Shown here: piece after piece, positions 1-9,235 of the stretch
How positions within the stretch are numbered: position 1 is the stretch's first letter
How the letters are laid out: every line of letters begins with the position of its first letter
Assembly: GCA_032622095.1 (NCBI GenBank)
Contig: CP136063.1
Location: 274,903,426 to 274,967,425 of the forward strand
Length of the DNA stretch: 64,000 nt
From: Siphonodentalium dalli
Lineage: Eukaryota > Mollusca > Scaphopoda > Gadilida > Siphonodentaliidae
Direction: 5' to 3'
Made by a program: the position numbers and the translations under genes
The notes under the pieces: model-generated
Database searches by the model: none
Told to the model about the DNA's origin: nothing
What the model saw: the letters and a program-made list of their open reading frames with translations, nothing else

Positions 1-12
1 CCCAAAAGGGCC
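1..12 (-). terminator. Partial histone-type 3' stem-loop of gene A
   Basis: Read on the minus strand this is GGCCCTTTTGGG, running off the window edge. It is the 5' arm, loop and start of the 3' arm of the same kind of stem-loop that is complete behind genes B, C and D. It lies about 48 bases after the last stop of gene A. The rest of the arm and any downstream element are outside the window, so this copy alone would be weak; the other three support it. Confidence 0.5.
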
Positions 13-59
13 GTTTTACGATAGATCACAAGAAAAGTGGATAAGGTGTCTTTAGGAAC

Positions 60-449
60 TCAAAATCCATCATCTTGATCCAACTCCCGAAACACAAGCG
101 AACCCTCGATGAGAGGTGGAAATATACCTTGCGATATACTCACGCCCTTCAATGGGGGTACGTCTAATCTGTACTGCTTCTTCTCTCACCAAAACACGAG
201 TAGAAGGATTGCCCCCACCGCAAGTAAGACACCTGTTGTCCCAAGCCATTCGATGTTTTCTGTCTCCTGTCCACTGAACAGTGTAGGATTGCGAGCCCAA
301 GTTGCCTTGACAAAAGTGAATAGTTCAAAGAACTTTTCACCTGTACCATATACTGCCCAGGAAAGGGTCTCCCACACCGCAATGTCCCTCGGGGCCGATA
401 CACGGATGGCTCTGACATAGGATCCAAGATCAGTTTTAGGGTATTCCAT
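60..449 (-). pseudogene. Gene A: small single-TM protein with an in-frame TGA
   Basis: I do not recognise the family. The reading frame starts at ATG 449, 40 bases behind a TATA-like TTTTATATATAAC. The first 87 codons end with a clear hydrophobic span (about residues 68-87, WLGTTGVLLAVGAILLLVFW), directly followed by a basic EKKQYR after an in-frame TGA at 186-188. The same frame then stays open to a second TGA at 60-62, adding about 41 codons with two PPL motifs. The basic run after the membrane span reads like a natural cytoplasmic edge, so I infer that the TGA at 186-188 is a lesion. It shares the promoter module and histone-type 3' end with genes B, C and D, so it belongs to the same accessory set of the Polinton. 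The alternative is that the protein really ends right after the membrane anchor. Confidence 0.55.
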
Positions 450-486
450 CGTGGAGAAATGATATGCTCTAAATGGGATTTGTTGT

Positions 487-575
487 TATATATAAAACGC
501 GCGGACGTCGTTGGCGACGTCATCGTGATTTTCTACCAATTTTCCCGAATGATATTTCAAATGTGTTTCTTTTTT
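487..575 (-). promoter_or_regulatory. Promoter module of gene A (CRE-like core)
   Basis: On the minus strand, a run AAAGAAACACATTTGA is followed by TTCGGGAAAATTGGT, then GATGACGTCGCC, ACGACGTCCGCGCG and a TATA-like TTTATATATAAC. The same blocks in the same order and spacing precede genes B, C and D. GACGTC is the core of the CRE/ATF site and TTCGGGAAAA resembles an E2F-type site; factor assignment is inference. Confidence 0.65.
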
Positions 576-837
576 TTGGTGAATTAAGATCTTCATCGAC
601 ATTGCCGAAGACGATCATTAAAAACAGACACTGTTTTTCAACAACATAACTTTTATTTTTGAATTAAGAATCAACATATTTACAACTAATCATGAAATTA
701 TCATATTTACAATCAATAATTGGTAATGCAATGAACATAATTTACATTTGGTAACTCATTTCATCATTAACAATCAACATATTTACAAATGATTGTGATT
801 TTAACATATTTAAACAATTGGTAATGAACACATTTTA
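576..837. other. AT-rich spacer between gene A promoter and protease 3' end
   Basis: No reading frame of interest. The motif CATATTTACAA recurs several times, with TTGGTAATG between copies, giving a loose short-repeat pattern. It probably holds the 3' end of the protease transcript on the minus strand. Confidence 0.4.
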
Positions 838-1371
838 TCAATACTGAAATTCGCAGTAAGTCTTACAAGTTTGTGAAATACATGTTTTGGGTAATGTTTC
901 TGATTCTTTTCGTAAGGGCTCATAGTTTCTATGAAACCAATCAAATACTTTTCTATCATTTTTGAAGTAGTCACCATCAAAATTCATTTCAACTAATACT
1001 GTTATACCATATCCGCTTTTCAAGAAATGTAAAGCAAATATACAGTAGATACCACACACGTTTGTATCGTGATTTTGAAACCGCCAAACGTTTATTTTAC
1101 ATTCGATCGAATTTCTTTGAATAAATTTGATATATTTATCAATAACTGGTAACCCAAACGAATCGAAATATGTTGCAATGTTCCCATTGAAGAAAATTGC
1201 AACCCAGTGTTCTCCTGGCTTTTCTGGCGTATGTGTATTTACTATGTATGCTTTTACATGAAGGGGTTTCTCGTGTGGTAACTGATCTTTTGCACACACC
1301 ACACCATACAACGAACAGAGGTAGGATGATTTGTCTAGTATATGCTGAAGTTCGCTAGTGTTCATCTCCAT
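838..1371 (-). CDS. PRO: Adenain-like cysteine protease (PRO) of the Polinton
   Basis: 177 codons, intact. This is the maturation protease of Polintons and adenoviruses (C5/Ulp1-like fold), which cleaves capsid precursors inside the particle. The catalytic pattern is readable: His55 in GEHWVAIFF, Asp70 in TYFDSFG, Gln99, and nucleophile Cys106 in TNVCGIYC, with the Gln-to-Cys spacing of 7 known from adenain. The start overlaps the end of the upstream 151-codon gene by 17 bases, typical of the compact Polinton layout. It is the last core gene before the accessory gene A. No lesion is visible. Function is family knowledge; the active-site residues are seen directly. Confidence 0.9.
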   Translation of the reverse strand: MEMNTSELQHILDKSSYLCSLYGVVCAKDQLPHEKPLHVKAYIVNTHTPEKPGEHWVAIFFNGNIATYFDSFGLPVIDKYIKFIQRNSIECKINVWRFQNHDTNVCGIYCIFALHFLKSGYGITVLVEMNFDGDYFKNDRKVFDWFHRNYEPLRKESETLPKTCISQTCKTYCEFQY

Positions 1372-1810
1372 AGTATATTTTTACTTTTTCACACCACAAG
1401 TCAACAAAAACCGAATTAAATTGATTACAGTTTGCATGAACAACTTCCTTTATATCTTTCCAAAGTTTGAATGCCTCAAATTTCTCTTGTGGTGTAAATG
1501 ATTCTCTTTCTGGATACCATTGTTCCATAACTCGGTAGATGTTCAATTTAAGTAGTTCTATATCAATGAACATATCTACCCATTGTATAGGTGGTGTCCA
1601 AAGACAAAGTAAATGTCGTGTGTGACTTGGATGATCTATTTTACATCCTTCACAATTGAGTGTCACTTCTTTTGAACTTTGATTTTGTATTTCATGAACG
1701 AAACATTTCTCGAAAGTTTTCCGAACTTTGTCAAGGATAGAAACATATGTAATTAAATCGAGTCCTCCAACTTCCAGTCTCAATTTTTCCTCCAAATGCA
1801 ATCCATCCAT
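1355..1810 (-). CDS. Conserved Polinton protein with a Cys/His cluster
   Basis: 151 codons, intact. Function unknown. A possible metal-binding cluster lies at residues 53-69 (NCEGCKIDHPSHTRHLLC: C53, C56, H60, H63, H66, C69). I recall the CxGCxIDHPS pattern in small proteins of other Polintons and adintoviruses, but cannot search for it. It starts 4 bases after the major capsid stop and overlaps the protease start, so it is probably co-expressed with the late virion genes. A structural or assembly role is inference from position only. Confidence 0.7.
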   Translation of the reverse strand: MDGLHLEEKLRLEVGGLDLITYVSILDKVRKTFEKCFVHEIQNQSSKEVTLNCEGCKIDHPSHTRHLLCLWTPPIQWVDMFIDIELLKLNIYRVMEQWYPERESFTPQEKFEAFKLWKDIKEVVHANCNQFNSVFVDLWCEKVKIYYGDEH

Positions 1811-1814
1811 GTTT

Positions 1815-3106
1815 TTAATAATCTGTTATTATTTCTCGCAAGCTGTTGATTTCAATTTGATTATCGAACTCAGCATAGACTATCACGTTGATCACTGAAG
1901 CTAGAGCTGCAGCAAACTGAAGCTGTAACCTTATGTTACCGGTTTTTATAGGATGCAAATGTCCTTCCTCTGCTCCTTGATCAGGTGTGAGGTCGTAACC
2001 CCAGAAACAATAACCATTCATGTATTTTTCGAGATTCAAACCAAATGATTTGTTTTGTCCAAACATACCCGAAGACTGATACAGTGATAAATAATATCTT
2101 AGGCATTGTTCTGATTCAAAGTTTGGTTCAAATGGTCGGGTATGGATGGTATGTCCGTCCTGACTAACTGCAAGTTTTCTCAGATTGAAGTGTTGGAAAT
2201 GAAATGGGTTCGTTTAAATATCGCCATTCATATCTTTGTTTGATACCAAGCCTATGCAAAGTCTCTTTGGCAATTGTCCTTGAAAAAGGTGATCTTCAAT
2301 TTTTGATCTAAGCCCTGCACCAATAGTGAATGTTTTTACATCAACTCTTCTAATCGGTATTTTCATATTTTTCTCTATTATTGTTTGGTTCAAGTTATTT
2401 GCTACTACTGGCATCAGCGTAATTGTACGAACATTGAAAACTGCCGTTTCAAATACTATTTTTCCGTTGGCCTGACCAATTAAAGAGAATTTTGGATTCG
2501 CTCTATTGAGACGAATTCTTATCTCAATTCCATTTCTCTTGCAGAAAGATATCTGTGTAAACGACCACACAATTCTACCGTTTTACTACCTGCTATCATT
2601 GCTTGGCGAGATTTCAATCCATCATTACCACCAGCTTTAGTGTTTTCGGTGAACTGTTTAGCGGTGTCGGGGTACCACATTTCTAGTGCGGCAAGTTGAT
2701 TTTCTTTACATTCACCAGAATAAGCCAAGAGATTTTCCATGTAAGCTCGATAAGGATAGGTATCTCCGTTCGCCGTTACAAGTTTGTTATTTAGGTAAAT
2801 ATCGATACCACTGAACATGCTATGGAAAAAGTTGTTAATAGGCGCAGTTTCATCAGTACCATCAACCAAGTTTGTTCCATCTGCTTTTGTGATTTTGAAT
2901 TTCAGGTACAAATATGATTGATTTACATCTGTCCATTTTTCAGTTTGAGACGGAATTACAAATTCTTCCGGTGCGGAATTATTCAAAGAGCTAATCGGGT
3001 GATGTTCTATCCATTGTGATTCCAACATCGTTGTCATTGTTGGTGGAACATCAGAAGCATCTAACTCGGACTTGCTGCATTCGCATGATCCATTTTGCAT
3101 CATCAA
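1815..3106 (-). pseudogene. MCP: Major capsid protein (double jelly-roll), broken
   Basis: About 430 codons in total in three readable pieces. The N-terminal piece (3106 to about 2550) has the typical Polinton start: a Cys-containing leader, IPSQTEKWTDVNQSYLYLKF and a first jelly-roll strand set. The middle piece (2570-2214) is shifted in frame by an indel somewhere in 2545-2570, and it ends at an in-frame TAA (2214-2216). The same frame resumes directly and runs to 1815, with the family's C-terminal run (INVIVYAEFDNQIEI). So there is one frameshift and one nonsense codon. The family forms the trimeric hexon of the icosahedral particle. Order relative to the pX-like gene upstream and protease downstream is normal for the element. 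Confidence 0.9.
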
Positions 3107-3108
3107 GA

Positions 3109-3487
3109 TTAATCAAATATATCGAGAGATCGTTTTGATTTCTTTGCAGGCGTTTTAATGGACTTACTTCTAACTCGTTTGCGAGAAGAATGATTTTTCA
3201 AAGGTCGCGATGATCTATTTATGCCATTTGGTGTTGATATTTTCTTTATTGTTTCCCTTCCAAAAAATTTCAATGCTTCTTTACCTTGTTTCAAAAATAC
3301 TTCTTTTGGACTTTTACCACGATCAATGATATCTTCGACTGCAGCAAGTCGTGTTGAATACGTGTTGTTTAGCAATCTGTCCAATAGGTTTTAGAAACGG
3401 TACTACTGTTCTCATTGCAGATTTGAATAGTGAATCAATTCCATGTCCATACTGTCTAGGTACGCCTCTATACACGGGGATCATCAT
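3109..3487 (-). pseudogene. pX-like small basic virion protein, frameshifted
   Basis: The start at ATG 3487 gives IPVYRGVPRQYGHGIDSLFK followed by a hydrophobic/basic stretch; this is the tract I associate with the small core or minor virion protein often called pX in Polintons. That frame hits a stop about 55 codons in. A second frame (ATG 3384 to stop 3109) carries the rest: an Asp/Lys-rich helix and a very basic, Ser/Arg/Lys-rich tail that would suit DNA binding. The two must be joined by an indel in roughly 3340-3400. It starts 10 bases after the minor capsid stop and ends 2 bases before the major capsid start. The pX label is from memory of the family and position; the frameshift is seen. 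Confidence 0.6.
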
Positions 3488-3496
3488 AAATACAAA

Positions 3497-3792
3497 TTAC
3501 TTCGGCGTCGGAAATTGCAACTTTACCATAGACTTTCCACCAATAAACTGAATTGGTTTGCCAGTATCACCAGTTATATATACTTTTATGGTATCAAAGC
3601 TAGACTTTGATACTGGTACATAATGTAAGTTTTTGAATTCATGCTTAATATGTTTACCATCATGTATTCTTTTACTCTCGAATGATGTCACTCGTAATAT
3701 CGGTGCTTCAACATCACTAAGAATTGTATAATCAGCAATGTCAGAATAAACAAACAATTGATTATGCTCCGCATTTAAATCAACTCCACATG
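3497..3792 (-). pseudogene. Minor capsid (penton-like) protein, C-terminal part
   Basis: The C-terminal half of the Polinton minor capsid protein: LFVYSDIADY, then APILRV, HYVPVSKSSFDTIKVYITGD and a closing strand ending at the TAA at 3497. The fragment is cut at 3792 by the inserted element at 3793-6264. The codons before about 3790 that look like a start belong to the terminal inverted repeat of the insert. Reading frames on the two sides of the insert do not match after removal of one CATG, so a small indel is also present. Confidence 0.8.
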
Positions 3793-3845
3793 TCGAGTTA
3801 ACTGTGACTAAATCCAGAGCCATCTGAACCGCACTGGGTTATTGC

Positions 3846-3911
3846 ATACCGGCCGCTAGCGTTAAGTAATTAGACAGCGCTGTCTAATTAACTAAAGCTG
3901 ACGGCCGGTAT
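3846..3911. repeat. Nested palindrome at the left end of the insert
   Basis: The outer arms ATACCGGCCG and CGGCCGGTAT (3846-3855, 3902-3911) enclose a perfect 24-base palindrome centred on GACAGCGCTGTC (3867-3890). It could form a cruciform or a hairpin. Confidence 0.7.
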
Positions 3912-4435
3912 GGCGGTAATCACAGTGACAACACAGCTCGTATGTTTACCCTTTAAGGCTTGTTATACTAATTAATTTGCCGTCAGCTGCTTAGATATGT
4001 CTTCATAAGCAAAGTATATCACGTTTCAAATTTCATTTTTTTAATTTTAAAATTTCATTTTTTTTTTATTTTTTTTTACATTTTTAGTTCCTCAGTCCAG
4101 CCTAATATACACCATAAAACTGTCTTTTTCATTGCAAGTTTATAATTTTAAATTTTAAATTAAAAGTTTAACTTTAAAAAAAATTTAATTTCATTTTTAT
4201 GATTTTTAAAAAAACCTGAATCTGAAATGATAAATAAACGAAATTAAAAGTTTTAAAACCTAACTTACATTTAAAAAGGAAGACAGATAGCAAGACTCTC
4301 TTTTTAGGTTTGGTAACTGGTAGCAAACTAATCTTCCGAAAATTTTCTGAGTTTTCTCCGCCTAAACTCAGCTATAATATTTTGGTCGGCATCTATGAAC
4401 CGACAAAATAGGAACCAAACAAATATACCGTGCCA

Positions 4436-5400
4436 GTATAAGAAGTATTCAATAGTTTGCTGATGACTGAGAATATCCCAACCGCACCCACACCCAGGTC
4501 TGGTAAATTGAAAATGAATCAATGTTCCCGTGGATATATTTTCGATTGGAAAACGGGTATCTGTCGGAGGGAAATAGATCTACAATATCCAATAAATAGA
4601 ATCATATGCTGTGACTTAATATTTCAAGATATAACGGTTTCAAAGTGAAACGTTCTGACAGCCGCGCGAGCCTTGTGTATAAGAAGTAGCAAATAGTTTG
4701 CTGATGACTGAGAATATCCCAACCGCACCCACACCCAGGTCTGGTAAATTGAAAATGAATCAAAGCTCCCGTGGATATATTTTCGATTGGAAAACGGGTA
4801 TCTGTCTGGGAAAAATATCTCTACAATATCCAATAAATAGAATCATATGCTGTGACCTAATATTTCAAGATATAACGGTTTCAAAGTGAAACGTTCTGAC
4901 AGCCGCGCGAACCTTGTGTATAAGAAGTATTAAATAGTTTGCCGATGACTGTGAATATCCCAACCGCACCCACACCCAGGTCTGGTAAATTGAAAATAAA
5001 TCAAAGTTCCCGTGGATATATTTTCGATTCGAAAACGGCTATATGTCGGGAGAATATAGCTCTATAATATCCAATAAATAGAATCATATGCTGTGACTTA
5101 ATATTTCAAGATATAACGGTTTCAAAGTGAAACGTTCTGACAGCCGCGCGAGCCTTGTGTATAAGAAGTATTAAATAGTTTGCCGATGACTGTGAATATC
5201 CCAACCGCACCCACACCCAGGTCTGGTAAATTGAAAATAAATCAAAGTTCCCGTGGATATATTTTCGATTGGAAAACGGCTATTTGTCGGGAGAATATAG
5301 CTCTATATATAGCTCATATGGGCTGACTAAATATTTCACGATATAGCGGTTTCGGAGTGAAGCATTCTGGGCAGCCGCGCGAGCCTTTGGTATAATAAGT
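4436..5400 (+). repeat. Four tandem 241-bp satellite units plus a stub
   Basis: Units begin with GTATAAGAAGTA at 4436, 4677, 4918 and 5159 (exact 241-bp period). The fourth is shorter and more diverged (next phase at 5390), and a short fifth stub follows with GCACCCACACCCAG. Shared landmarks are CACCCACACCCAGGTCTGG, CCGTGGATATATTTTCGATT and GACAGCCGCGCGA. Units 1 and 2 each keep a 63-codon open frame, but this only reflects the copied sequence. Confidence 0.9.
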
Positions 5401-6264
5401 CTGTCCGCACCCACACCCAGCATTTCGTTCTCGCTCCATTAAAAAGAAGTCCGTGTGACAGGCTAATTACCTTACGCCATGTTAAAAATAGCTTTACCAG
5501 GCCCAGTCCGTCGGCGGTAGATCAATGGTTATGTCGCCGCAGTCTGCTGTCTGGCATGTGGGTAAGTTACGTAATCATGTGACACATCGAAAAATAAGCT
5601 GATACTATATATCGCATTTTTGTTATTTCATTAAACTTCAGCTTTTGACAAAAACGAAATGTACCAAGAGTATAATTGGAATCCGCGGTTGTGGTTTGAG
5701 ACTTCAATGGCTCGAATCCGTTGATAAATACGGAAATTACCCATGTGCATGTATAAATAAAAATATAATCTACACCCGAAATTAGAAAGAACTGAATTCA
5801 TACAATTAGCGATAAAACATGTTCATGCACGATCGTTTGCGCATTGTTTATAGGAAATACATTGTTTTGGGTTCCGTTTGAATTGAACGAACTAAAGCGT
5901 TAAATTGTCGTTTTGGAAACTAATTCAAATATATTTTGCTGATTTTCTAAAAAATATAATTCGTTTGATAACTTTGTTTTGCTGCGTCATAATTGTTTTT
6001 ATCGTTTTATTGGCTAATTGGAATTCTGTTTTTCCTTTAAAAATAACAATACAATTTAACATTTTATACATCGAATAATAAACGGTGATTAATTTGCCAG
6101 GGTGCCCTGCCCATGCTCCCACAGGCTGAGATATGAAAGGAATATGGAGAGCTAATTAATTACTGGTTGTATGCTGGAGTCACTGTATGGTATAAAGCCA
6201 CAGCTGTTCACACCAGGCGCCCTGCATTAGTGCTGGGAGTATATTTTAGTCACAGATAACTCGA

Positions 6265-6814
6265 CATGATATGGAAATGTTATCGAATGAGTAGCAAATG
6301 TGACAGTGTTTGATTCTGTTCTGTAACCAAGTTTATCCAAAAGAGCTCTGGGGAGTACAAGACCTACTTTGGTATAACTATTGGTTGAAATATTAACTCG
6401 TTGTTGTGCTTTTGAATATCCGAATTCGAATTTCAGTTCTGGAATCATTCTGCTTACTGTACTATCAATTACACCTTGAATTGTATCTGTCAAATGTGAT
6501 CCACCAGAATATGCTCCTTCTGGTATTTTTAATTCTATACCATTTTCTGGTTTTGAAATTACTACATCACTCATTGGTATCTTATTCAAATATTGTAAAA
6601 TTCGTGGAACAGAAGTTTTTATTTTTATTTTGCAGGCATATCCAATAATATTGTATGTTTCTGATGGTACAATTAGTTCAACCATTGCAACTTCCCAAAG
6701 CTCTTTATCAATATGTATGGTTTTTGGTAATTTCACTGTGAAACAACATTGTGAGTTGGCTGGGTAAATTGACATTGAACTATCACTCATGAGAGATATG
6801 TAGAATGAATTCAT
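6265..6814 (-). pseudogene. Minor capsid (penton-like) protein, N-terminal part
   Basis: ATG 6814 opens the usual N-terminus of the Polinton minor capsid protein (SFYISLMSDSSMSIYPANS, then LPKTIHI, WEVAMVELIVP), about 183 codons before the insert boundary. The frame runs a few codons further into the transposon and stops at 6227. The family forms the pentameric vertex with a jelly-roll fold. It overlaps the upstream two-TM gene by 4 bases. The other half is at 3497-3792. Confidence 0.85.
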
Positions 6815-7068
6815 TTTTTCTCAGTATTTTTCAATAATTTCAGTCCAGTTGTTGGTAGAATATAACCTAGAGAACTACTTAGAAGAATAAGCCACAATTC
6901 TTTGTTTGCGCTCTGGATACTAATGTGTACAATAGATGTAATTATTATGATATAAATAATTATTATCTGCGTGAAGTAGGTGACTTGGTTCTTAGCAACT
7001 TTTTCACCACAGAACTTAAATTGTGATGGTTCATCGAGATTAATTGAATCTGAATGATTTTCCAACAT
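6811..7068 (-). CDS. Small two-TM Polinton protein
   Basis: 85 codons, intact. A short polar N-terminus (about 1-30, with FKFCGEK) is followed by two hydrophobic spans, roughly residues 31-52 (VTYFTQIIIIYIIIITSIVH) and 58-78 (LWLILLSSSLGYILP). A small protein of this build next to the minor capsid gene is a recurrent feature of Polintons as I know them; its job is not established. The stop overlaps the minor capsid start (ATGA type), which suggests coupled expression. A role in membrane interaction or entry would be speculation. Confidence 0.65.
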   Translation of the reverse strand: MLENHSDSINLDEPSQFKFCGEKVAKNQVTYFTQIIIIYIIIITSIVHISIQSANKELWLILLSSSLGYILPTTGLKLLKNTEKK

Positions 7069-7201
7069 GGTAAATTCTGTTTTATACTAAATTTGAAGCT
7101 GGGATCCAACTGTCAAACTTTTTTGGATATCCAAGCCAATGAACTTTAATTTCTTTTACTGTTTTACCACCCACTATTCTCGTTCTTTTATCAATAACTG
7201 A

Positions 7202-8157
7202 TTATATTTCATACACCTTAGTGTCTTTTATATGCTGGATTTCATGTTTGTAGAATGATCCATCAATCTCTTCACCATCAAGATAAGAAACTTTGTATGT
7301 TATTGGATTAGTTTTACAAATTTTATCAACTTTGAAAATTTCACGAGTCCAGTTTGGTAAATAACCCTTTTCAAATGTTCTTTTGGTTTTGTTGATACGA
7401 ACCAAGTCACCCGCTTTCAGTGTAGATTTTCCTTTTGTATTCCCTGTTCCATATAGGTTTTTGGAAATTTCAGCTTTAGTTTTCAAAGTAACTGCCGACG
7501 GTTCCGATTTTATGCTGCGGTGATAACTATTGTTGTAAGAATCGACTAGGGGCTGTACAACATCAATATATCTTGAAGTTTTATTGTATGTGAAATACTT
7601 CCACATACGAGTTTTTAAAGTTGTTTGAAATCGTTCGACAATACTTGCTTTAGTCTCTGGATTCTCAGTTGTGAAGAAATGAATGCTTTCTGATCGCAGA
7701 AATTTCAAAAACGTTTCATTTTTGAATTCAGAACCTTTATCAGCTTGAAACGATTTTCGTTTACGTTTTGAAGATTTCAAAATTTTCCTGAATGATTCGA
7801 TTAAAGTTTGTCCAGATTTATCGTGGATTGGCACTACCCACGCAAATTTAAAAAAAAACGTCTATCACACACGACAGATATCTGTAATTATCATTATGTT
7901 TTTTCAAATTCTGAAGATCAGCTAAATCTGCCTGCCATTGAATATCAATCCCTGCTGCAACAGTCTTTCTACGTTGGAATTTTCGAATTATTGGTTTGTG
8001 TAAAGTATATGTCGACTGACCTTGCAACCATTTCTTCACATCTATGAGTTTTATTTTTTATTTTGCTTTTTCGCTTCATCAAAAAGCTTCTTTACACCGC
8101 CATAACTTCCAACTTTCTTCGGATTATAGAAAATTTTAGATAACTGTTCATCTAGTA
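7202..8157 (-). pseudogene. INT: Retroviral-type integrase (INT) of the Polinton, frameshifted
   Basis: Three pieces. The most upstream frame (about 8157-8055) reads IFYNPKKVGSYGGVKKLFDE, the usual N-terminus of Polinton integrases, and then meets stops. The second frame (8039-7848) has KWLQGQSTYTLHKP and the first catalytic Asp in WQADLADL. The third (7834-7202) has the second Asp in QADKGSEF and the Glu in ETKASIVERF, with 34 residues between them, followed by a DNA-binding tail (GDLVRINK, then a chromodomain-like FYKHEIQ). So the DDE triad is present but split by two frameshifts. The family inserts the element into host DNA, usually with a 6-bp duplication. The upstream end overlaps the tail of the neighbouring gene. 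Confidence 0.92.
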
Positions 8158-8882
8158 TGGATCCCATTGTGTTGTTTCTGTTTTAATACCCTTTGGTGTC
8201 AACCTATCTGCTATTTTAGTTTTTGAATGTCTTGCTTTTATACCTTTCACTGGTGTGAATCGGTGAGAATCAAATAGTTTTGGTGTTATGCTTTGTACCG
8301 GAGTTTCAAAATCATCATCTGAATCATCTTTCAAATGTGTTTTAATCCAAAGCCAACGGTTTCTGTTCCCTACAACATATTGAGGTACATTAAGCTCGCT
8401 CAATCCTTGTGAAAAGGTTTGCCAACCTGTTGGTTCGAAATCTTTTCTTTGTCGTACAATATCATTGAGGAGATCAACAATATTTGATCCTCTAATAACT
8501 TTTTCACCATATGTTAATTGTCCATGTTCATCAAACTTCATTTGTAGATGTTTTGAAATCAGTTGTAAAAGTTGTTCAGCTTTTTTACTCATCTTTAACG
8601 GAATACTTTCTTGCACATCCCTATGATGATGATTAAATGGTTGTTCTGTTTCGGGGCTGAAATAGCTCTAACTGATTTTTGAGAAGTTTTCAATTTGTGC
8701 AAAGTTGTACCATATAATTGAACCTTCTCAGATTCTGACAAATTTTGATCAGAAACTGAGTTCAATTCTCTGCTTAGTTTTGAAACATTCGTAATTTCAG
8801 GATTAGGTGTTAATTTCGGATTAGTTAGACTCATTATCCATTTTGTAATGTCATCCAACATTTTGAAGGGAACAGCGACCAT
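8152..8882 (-). pseudogene. Conserved Polinton protein of unknown function, frameshifted
   Basis: Two overlapping frames form one gene. The first (8882-8595) has FKMLDDITKWIMSLTNP and a Ser/Lys-rich helical part. The second (8616-8152) has KVIRGSNIVDLLNDIVRQRK, FEPTGWQTFSQGL and VGNRNRWLWI, then an acidic stretch (DDSDDDFE) and a basic Thr/Pro-Lys tail (SITPKLF, TPVKGIKARH). The GSNIVDLLNDIVR...GNRNRW pattern is one I associate with a conserved Polinton protein, without a known biochemical role. The shift lies in about 8595-8640. It sits between the GGFL protein and the integrase. Confidence 0.75.
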
Positions 8883-8893
8883 TTTCTTCTTGT

Positions 8894-9235
8894 TTAACCG
8901 CGAAATATTCCAGCGAGTGCTTTACCAAGCAATGGTGCTAGCATAAGAAGTGGTAAAAAACCTCCTTTCTGGTTTAAAATTTGTTTTTTTCGTTTCAAAG
9001 ATGTTGATTTACTTGCAAGTTCTCTGAGATGTCTACACCTCGGACGAAGTTTATGTTTCTGAGCTTCTGTTAGTTTTACATTGCCTTTTAAAATATTTTT
9101 ACAGCATTCTGACATGCAATCAATCACTCTCTTTGGAGCATCTTTTATCATTTTTTTCCGAAAATGAGTTGATGCCTGATTCATAGCCATTACAAAACTA
9201 CCATATTTTTTAATCAGTGGAGTTTTTTTCGCCAT
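8894..9235 (-). CDS. Small basic protein with a GGFL hydrophobic tail
   Basis: 113 codons, intact. The N-terminal 85 residues are basic and helical with several Cys (ECCKNILKGNVKLTEAQKHK). The end is KQILNQKGGFLPLLMLAPLL followed by GKALAGIFRG, a hydrophobic, possibly membrane-active segment. This design (Lys-rich helix, then GGFL and a greasy tail) occurs in many Polintons and recalls membrane-lytic minor virion proteins such as adenovirus pVI, but that likeness is only by build. It follows the duplicated gene and ends 12 bases before the next one. Confidence 0.65.
   Translation of the reverse strand: MAKKTPLIKKYGSFVMAMNQASTHFRKKMIKDAPKRVIDCMSECCKNILKGNVKLTEAQKHKLRPRCRHLRELASKSTSLKRKKQILNQKGGFLPLLMLAPLLGKALAGIFRG

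Larger units (their letters stand above)
3793..6264. mobile_element. 2.47 kb TIR element inserted in the minor capsid gene
   Basis: The ends are inverted copies of TCGAGTTAWCTGTGACTAAA (3793-3812 and 6245-6264, 19 of 20 bases equal). Each end is bordered by CATG (3789-3792 and 6265-6268), which is either a 4-bp target duplication or, being self-complementary, part of a 24-bp repeat. There is no transposase: the content is a palindrome near the left end, AT-rich filler (3912-4435), four 241-bp satellite units (4436-5400) and about 860 bases with no coding signal. It is therefore non-autonomous. The superfamily is not assignable from these ends alone. The general plan (DNA transposon ends around a satellite core) is known from bivalve repeats. 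Confidence 0.75.

Noticed and set aside
3497-3823. Taking Met 3823 as a true start of a short capsid-like gene
   Set aside because: Those codons lie in the terminal inverted repeat of the inserted element; the fragment is the cut C-terminal half of the minor capsid gene.
4457-4889. Two almost equal 63-codon frames starting MLMTENIPTAPTPRSG
   Set aside because: They lie in consecutive copies of the 241-bp satellite and differ only as the copies do.
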